From contig BPGK01000001.1 in NCBI GenBank assembly GCA_026002995.1, forward strand, positions 1,550,001 to 1,614,000: a DNA stretch of 64,000 nt. The letters are read 5' to 3'. The DNA is from Gaiellaceae bacterium. Its GTDB lineage: Bacteria > Actinomycetota > Thermoleophilia > Gaiellales > Gaiellaceae. Every line of letters begins with the position of its first letter. The stretch's first letter is position 1. Under the pieces are notes generated by a model, which did no database searches, was not told where the DNA came from, and saw nothing but the letters and a program-made list of their open reading frames with translations. A program made the translations under genes and the position numbers. Of the stretch, positions 60,573-64,000 are shown piece after piece.

Positions 60573-62026
60573 CGCAGGATCGGCTCCTTCGCCGCCCGCA
60601 CCTCGTCCAGGCGCCGGACCGGGCGGCCGTGCGGCGCCTCGTGCAGCACCTCCGGCGACTCGGCCGCCTCGCGGGCGATCGCACGCATCGCTTCGACGAA
60701 CCCGTCCAGCCGCTCCTTCGGCTCCGTCTCGGTCGGCTCGATCATGAGCGCCTCGGGGACGACGAGCGGGAAGTAGATCGTCGGCGGATGGATCCCGTAG
60801 TCCATGAGCCGCTTCGCGACGTCGAGCGCGGTGACGCCGTGGTCGCGCTTCAGCCCCCGCGCGGAGAGGACGAACTCGTGCATGCAGTGGCGGTCGTAGG
60901 GGAGCTCGTAGACGTCGCGCAGACGCGCGAGCAGGTAGTTCGCGTTCAGCACCGCGACCTCCGACATCTCCCGCAGGGCAGGCCCGTACGCCCGGATGAA
61001 GGCGTACGCGCGCACGAAGACGCCGAAGGGCCCCGCGAACCCGCGTACGCGCCCGATCGACTTCGGCGCCTCGTGGTCGAGCCGGTAGCGGTCGCCGTCG
61101 CGGACGACTCTCGGCACGGGCAGGTACGGCTCGATCGTGTCGCGCACTGCGACCGGCCCGGCTCCCGGCCCGCCCCCGCCGTGCGGCTGCGAGAACGTCT
61201 TGTGGAGGTTGTAGTGGACGATGTCGAAGCCCATGTCGCCGGGCCGGGAGATGCCGACGACGGCGTTCAGGTTCGCCCCGTCGTAGTAGAGGAGCGCGCC
61301 CGCGTCGTGGAAGATCTCCGCGACCTCTTCGATCCCCTCGTCGAAGAGGCCGAGCGTCGAGGGGTTCGTGAGCATGAGCCCGGCGGTGCGCTCGTTCACG
61401 AGCCGGCGGAGATCGTCGAGGTCGAGGTTCCCGCGCGCGTCCGTCGCGACCTTCTGGAGCTTGTAGCCCGACATCGTCACGCTGGCGGGGTTCGTGCCGT
61501 GCGCCGTGTCGGCGGTGATGATCGTGTCGCGGCTCTCCCCCTCTCCCCGGTCGGCGAAGTACGCGCGCATGAGCATGAGGCCCGTGAGCTCCCCCTGCGA
61601 GCCGGCTGCCGGTTGCAGCGTCACGGCCGGCAGGCCGGCGATCTCGGCGAGCATCTCCTGGAGGCGCCACATGAGCTCGAGCGCGCCCTGAGCACCGTCG
61701 TCCTCCTGGTGGGGGTGCAGGTCGCGGAAGCCAGGGAGCGCGGCGAGCCGCTCGTGGACGCGGGGGTTGTGCTTCATCGTGCAGGAGCCGAGCGGGTAGA
61801 AGCCAGTATCGACGCCGAAGGTGCGGTCGGCGAGCGCCGTGAAGTGGCGGACGAGCTCGGGCTCGGCGAGCTCCGGCAGCCGCGGCGGCCGCGCCCGGCG
61901 CAGGCTCTCGGGGATCTCCGGAACGGGCAGGTCCGTCCGGGGCGGTCGTCCGGCACGGCGCCCGGGCTGCGACCGCTCGAAGAGGAGCGGAACGTCTTGC
62001 CACGCGCGTCCCGGCTCGGTGGTCAC
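60527..62026 (-). CDS. gcvPB: glycine dehydrogenase (decarboxylating) subunit 2
   Basis: PLP-containing half of the split P-protein. 499 aa. Seen: FYPLGSCTMKHNPRVHE, QPAAGSQGELTGLMLMRAYF, AHGTNPASVTMSGYKLQKV, YYDGANLNAVVGISRPGDMG and the PLP Lys in VHYNLHKTFSQPHGGGGPGA. GTG 62026 overlaps the gcvPA stop (GTGA). Another GTG at 62032 would add two residues. Confidence 0.95.
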   Translation of the reverse strand: MTTEPGRAWQDVPLLFERSQPGRRAGRPPRTDLPVPEIPESLRRARPPRLPELAEPELVRHFTALADRTFGVDTGFYPLGSCTMKHNPRVHERLAALPGFRDLHPHQEDDGAQGALELMWRLQEMLAEIAGLPAVTLQPAAGSQGELTGLMLMRAYFADRGEGESRDTIITADTAHGTNPASVTMSGYKLQKVATDARGNLDLDDLRRLVNERTAGLMLTNPSTLGLFDEGIEEVAEIFHDAGALLYYDGANLNAVVGISRPGDMGFDIVHYNLHKTFSQPHGGGGPGAGPVAVRDTIEPYLPVPRVVRDGDRYRLDHEAPKSIGRVRGFAGPFGVFVRAYAFIRAYGPALREMSEVAVLNANYLLARLRDVYELPYDRHCMHEFVLSARGLKRDHGVTALDVAKRLMDYGIHPPTIYFPLVVPEALMIEPTETEPKERLDGFVEAMRAIAREAAESPEVLHEAPHGRPVRRLDEVRAAKEPILRYAFEEPAVERAARS

Positions 62027-63354
62027 GCGCACACCTCTTCGAGCACCTCCGCGAGACGGTCGACGTCCTCGCGTGTGCGCTTCTCAGTCAGGGCGACGAG
62101 GAGCACGTCGTCCATCCCCTCGTAGTCGCGCCCGAGGACGTAGCCGGGGTGCACGCCGCGCTCGCGCGCGCGGCGGACGACCTCGCGCGCGGGGATGGGC
62201 GTGCGGAACGCGACCTCCTTGAAGGATGGCGCCTCGAAGGCCGGCTCGAGCGGCAGCCGCTCGCGCGCGTAGGCCGCGAGCGCAAGGCACGTCTCCCCCA
62301 CCTCGCGCAACCCCTGCGGGCCGAGCCAGGAGAGGGTCGCGAGACCGGCGAGCGCGAGGAGCGTCTGGTTCGTCGTCATGTTCGAGGTCGCCTTCTCGCG
62401 CCGGATGTGCTGCTCGCGCGTCTGGAGCGCGAGGACGAACCCGCGCCGACCGTCCACATCGACGGTCTGGCCGACAATCCGCCCCGGCATCCGCCGGAGG
62501 AACTCGTCCCGTGCGGCGAAGAAGCCGTAGTGCGGGCCGCCGTACGACTGCCAGTTCCCGGCCGACTGACCCTCGCCGATCGCAAGCGCGCAGCCGTACG
62601 CGCCGGGGGCTTCGAGCACGCCGAGCGAGAGGAGGTCGATGTGCGCAATCGGGAGTGCGCCCGCCTCCGCCGCGGCCGCCGCCAGCTCGGGCGCCGGCTC
62701 GAGGCAGCCGAGGAAGCTCGGCTGCTGGAAGAGCACCGCCGCAGCGCCGTACGCCGCCGCTCGTACCTCGTCGGGGTCGGTGAGGCCTCCGCGGTGCGGT
62801 ACCTCGACGACCTCGAGGCCGAAGCCGGGCGCGTACGTCTTCACGACCTGGCGCACCTGGGGCGAGAGGGTCTCCGCGAGGACGACCTTCGGCCGGTCGG
62901 GCCGCGCGTGCTTCGCGACGAAGCACGCATCGGCCGCCACCGTGCAGCCGTCGTAGCCGGACGCGTTCGAGACGTCCATCCCGGTCAGCTCGCAGATCAC
63001 CGTCTGGTACTCGAAGATCGCCTGTAGCACGCCCTGGCTCATCTCCGGCTGGTAGGGCGTGTACGCGGTCAGGAACTCCCCGCGGGAGAGGACGACGTCG
63101 ACGACGGCTGGGACGTAGTGATCGTAGATGCCGGCGCCGAGAAAGGAGAGCTCCGCGCCCGTGTGCACGTTCCGGGCGGCGAGCTGCTCGAGGTGTCGCG
63201 CGAGCTCGGCCTCCCCGAGCGCCGGCGGCAGGTCGAGCTCCCGTCCGAGCCGAACACCCGGCGGAACCTGCTCGAAGAGCTCGTCGACGGACGCGACGCC
63301 GATCGCGGCGAGCATCGCTTCGCGGTCGGCGTCGGTGAGCGAGAGGTAGCTCAC
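62023..63354 (-). CDS. gcvPA: glycine dehydrogenase (decarboxylating) subunit 1
   Basis: The non-PLP half of the split P-protein, working with GcvPB on glycine and lipoyl-GcvH. 443 aa. Seen: FLGAGIYDHYVPAVVDVVLS, AYTPYQPEMSQGVLQAIFEY, TGMDVSNASGYDG, VLFQQPSFLGCLEP, YGGPHYGFFAARDEFLRRMP and REKATSNMTTNQTLLALAG. GTG 63354 overlaps the gcvH stop. Confidence 0.95.
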   Translation of the reverse strand: MSYLSLTDADREAMLAAIGVASVDELFEQVPPGVRLGRELDLPPALGEAELARHLEQLAARNVHTGAELSFLGAGIYDHYVPAVVDVVLSRGEFLTAYTPYQPEMSQGVLQAIFEYQTVICELTGMDVSNASGYDGCTVAADACFVAKHARPDRPKVVLAETLSPQVRQVVKTYAPGFGLEVVEVPHRGGLTDPDEVRAAAYGAAAVLFQQPSFLGCLEPAPELAAAAAEAGALPIAHIDLLSLGVLEAPGAYGCALAIGEGQSAGNWQSYGGPHYGFFAARDEFLRRMPGRIVGQTVDVDGRRGFVLALQTREQHIRREKATSNMTTNQTLLALAGLATLSWLGPQGLREVGETCLALAAYARERLPLEPAFEAPSFKEVAFRTPIPAREVVRRARERGVHPGYVLGRDYEGMDDVLLVALTEKRTREDVDRLAEVLEEVCA

Positions 63355-63755
63355 TGCTCCGCGACGAGGGCGCGGTAGGCATCCGCGTCGAGGAGGTCGT
63401 CCGCCTCGTCCGGATCGGAGATGCGGATGCGGATCAGCCACCCCTCGCCGTAGGGGTCGTCGTTGACGATCTCGGGCTCCTCGACCGCCTTCGCGTTCAC
63501 CTCGAGCACCTCGCCCGAGAGCGGCGCGATCACGTCCGAGACCGCCTTCACGGACTCGATCTCGCCGTAGGGAGCGTCCTTGGCGACGGTCGTTCCGACC
63601 TCCGGCGGCTCGTAGTGGACGAGCTCACCGAGGGAGTCCTGGGCGAACCAGGTGATGCCGAGCACGGCTTCGTCGTCCTCGATCCGGGCCCAGTCGTGCT
63701 CGGGGTGGTAGAGGAGGTCGTCGGGGTAGCTCTCGCTCGCTGGCACGTAACTCAC
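63351..63755 (-). CDS. gcvH: glycine cleavage system H protein
   Basis: Lipoylated carrier of the aminomethyl group between P, T and L proteins. 134 aa. Seen: YHPEHDWARIEDDEAVLGIT, GELVHYEPPEVGTTV, the lipoyl Lys in GEIESVKAVSDVIAP, NDDPYGEGWLIRI. GTG 63755 overlaps the gcvT stop. Confidence 0.96.
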   Translation of the reverse strand: MSYVPASESYPDDLLYHPEHDWARIEDDEAVLGITWFAQDSLGELVHYEPPEVGTTVAKDAPYGEIESVKAVSDVIAPLSGEVLEVNAKAVEEPEIVNDDPYGEGWLIRIRISDPDEADDLLDADAYRALVAEQ

Positions 63756-64000
63756 GCTCCCTTCCGGTAGATCGGCTTGGACACGACGCGGGCACGACGT
63801 GGCTTCCCGCGCACGTCGATCACGAGCTCCGCCCCTTCGCGGGCCGAGGCGGCCGGGACGTACCCGAGCCCGATTCCGCGGTCGAGCATCGGGGAGTGCG
63901 TCCCCGAGGTGACCTCCCCGCCTCCGAAGATCGCCATGCCTTTGCGGGGAATCGCCTTCTCTTCCATGACGAAGGGGACGAGCCTCCGCTCGGGCCCGTG
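63752..64000 (-). CDS. gcvT: aminomethyltransferase (T protein), C-terminal end, cut by window edge
   Basis: The last 82 residues of GcvT, the tetrahydrofolate-dependent subunit. Seen: RRLVPFVMEEKAIPRKGMAI, GGGEVTSGTHSPMLDRGIGL and LVIDVRGKPRRARVVSKPIY, the conserved C-terminal barrel. The start lies past base 64000, so any glycine riboswitch upstream cannot be seen. The order T-H-PA-PB is one transcription unit. Confidence 0.93.
   Translation of the reverse strand, partial: HGPERRLVPFVMEEKAIPRKGMAIFGGGEVTSGTHSPMLDRGIGLGYVPAASAREGAELVIDVRGKPRRARVVSKPIYRKGA

Overview
The window looks like chromosomal DNA of a high-GC (about 70% by eye) actinobacterium, most plausibly of class Thermoleophilia (Gaiellales/Solirubrobacterales-like). 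That placement is inference from gene content, GTG-rich starts and gene order, not from a phylogenetic test. Almost all of it is compact core metabolism and information processing. At least sixteen gene junctions are 4-nt ATGA/GTGA stop-start overlaps.

Layout. 1-3237: C-terminally cut pyruvate phosphate dikinase, a decayed cupredoxin/sugar-dehydrogenase gene, and the kinase's regulator PpsR. 3284-9459: glyS, recO, mutM and the deoxynucleoside salvage genes deoA and deoB. 9480-14330: ald, an ABM-fold protein, a cupin, an O-methyltransferase, an M20 peptidase and a VapBC pair. 14339-36578: a long minus-strand run, read from high to low coordinates: mnmA (with an extra N-terminal domain), alaS-ruvX-mltG, aroE, aroC, fused aroKB, aroQ, an M24 peptidase, carbonic anhydrase, efp, an accB fused to a degenerate carboxyltransferase, accC, nusB, a prenyl synthase, tlyA, nadK, recN and pyrG. 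36585-45965: ftcD-hutH-hutU-hutI running into a metallo-beta-lactamase fold protein, hisS and aspS, so histidine breakdown shares a transcription direction with histidyl- and aspartyl-tRNA synthesis. 45986-51482 (plus): a heterodimeric ABC exporter, a membrane protein and an HD-domain hydrolase. 51508-55253: a small accessory patch with tRNA-Gln, an internally deleted IS256-family insertion still flanked by 8-bp target duplications, a secreted lysozyme-like protein, tRNA-Glu and a secreted Ig-like repeat protein. 55313-64000: a MaoC protein, gltX, nfo, a Cys-rich orphan, threonine aldolase, rlmN and the glycine cleavage operon gcvT-H-PA-PB, cut at the window end.

Transcription signals. Around thirty genes have a TAnnnT-like hexamer ending only 6-10 nt before the start codon and no Shine-Dalgarno sequence, which is the signature of leaderless mRNAs. 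At several junctions the upstream gene's TAG stop codon is the first half of the next gene's -10 box. At some divergent gene pairs the two -10 boxes share the same TA (ANNNTANNNT). Only three protein genes show a clear Shine-Dalgarno site (10911, 49793, 52891), and one of these appears to start at CTG.

Most notable protein-level observations: a BCCP fused to a carboxyltransferase domain that lacks its metal-binding Lys and His residues; MnmA fused to a Cys-free NifU-like domain; shikimate kinase fused to dehydroquinate synthase with a probable CTG start; and an ABC pair whose degenerate ATP site is split between subunits in the TM287/288 manner.
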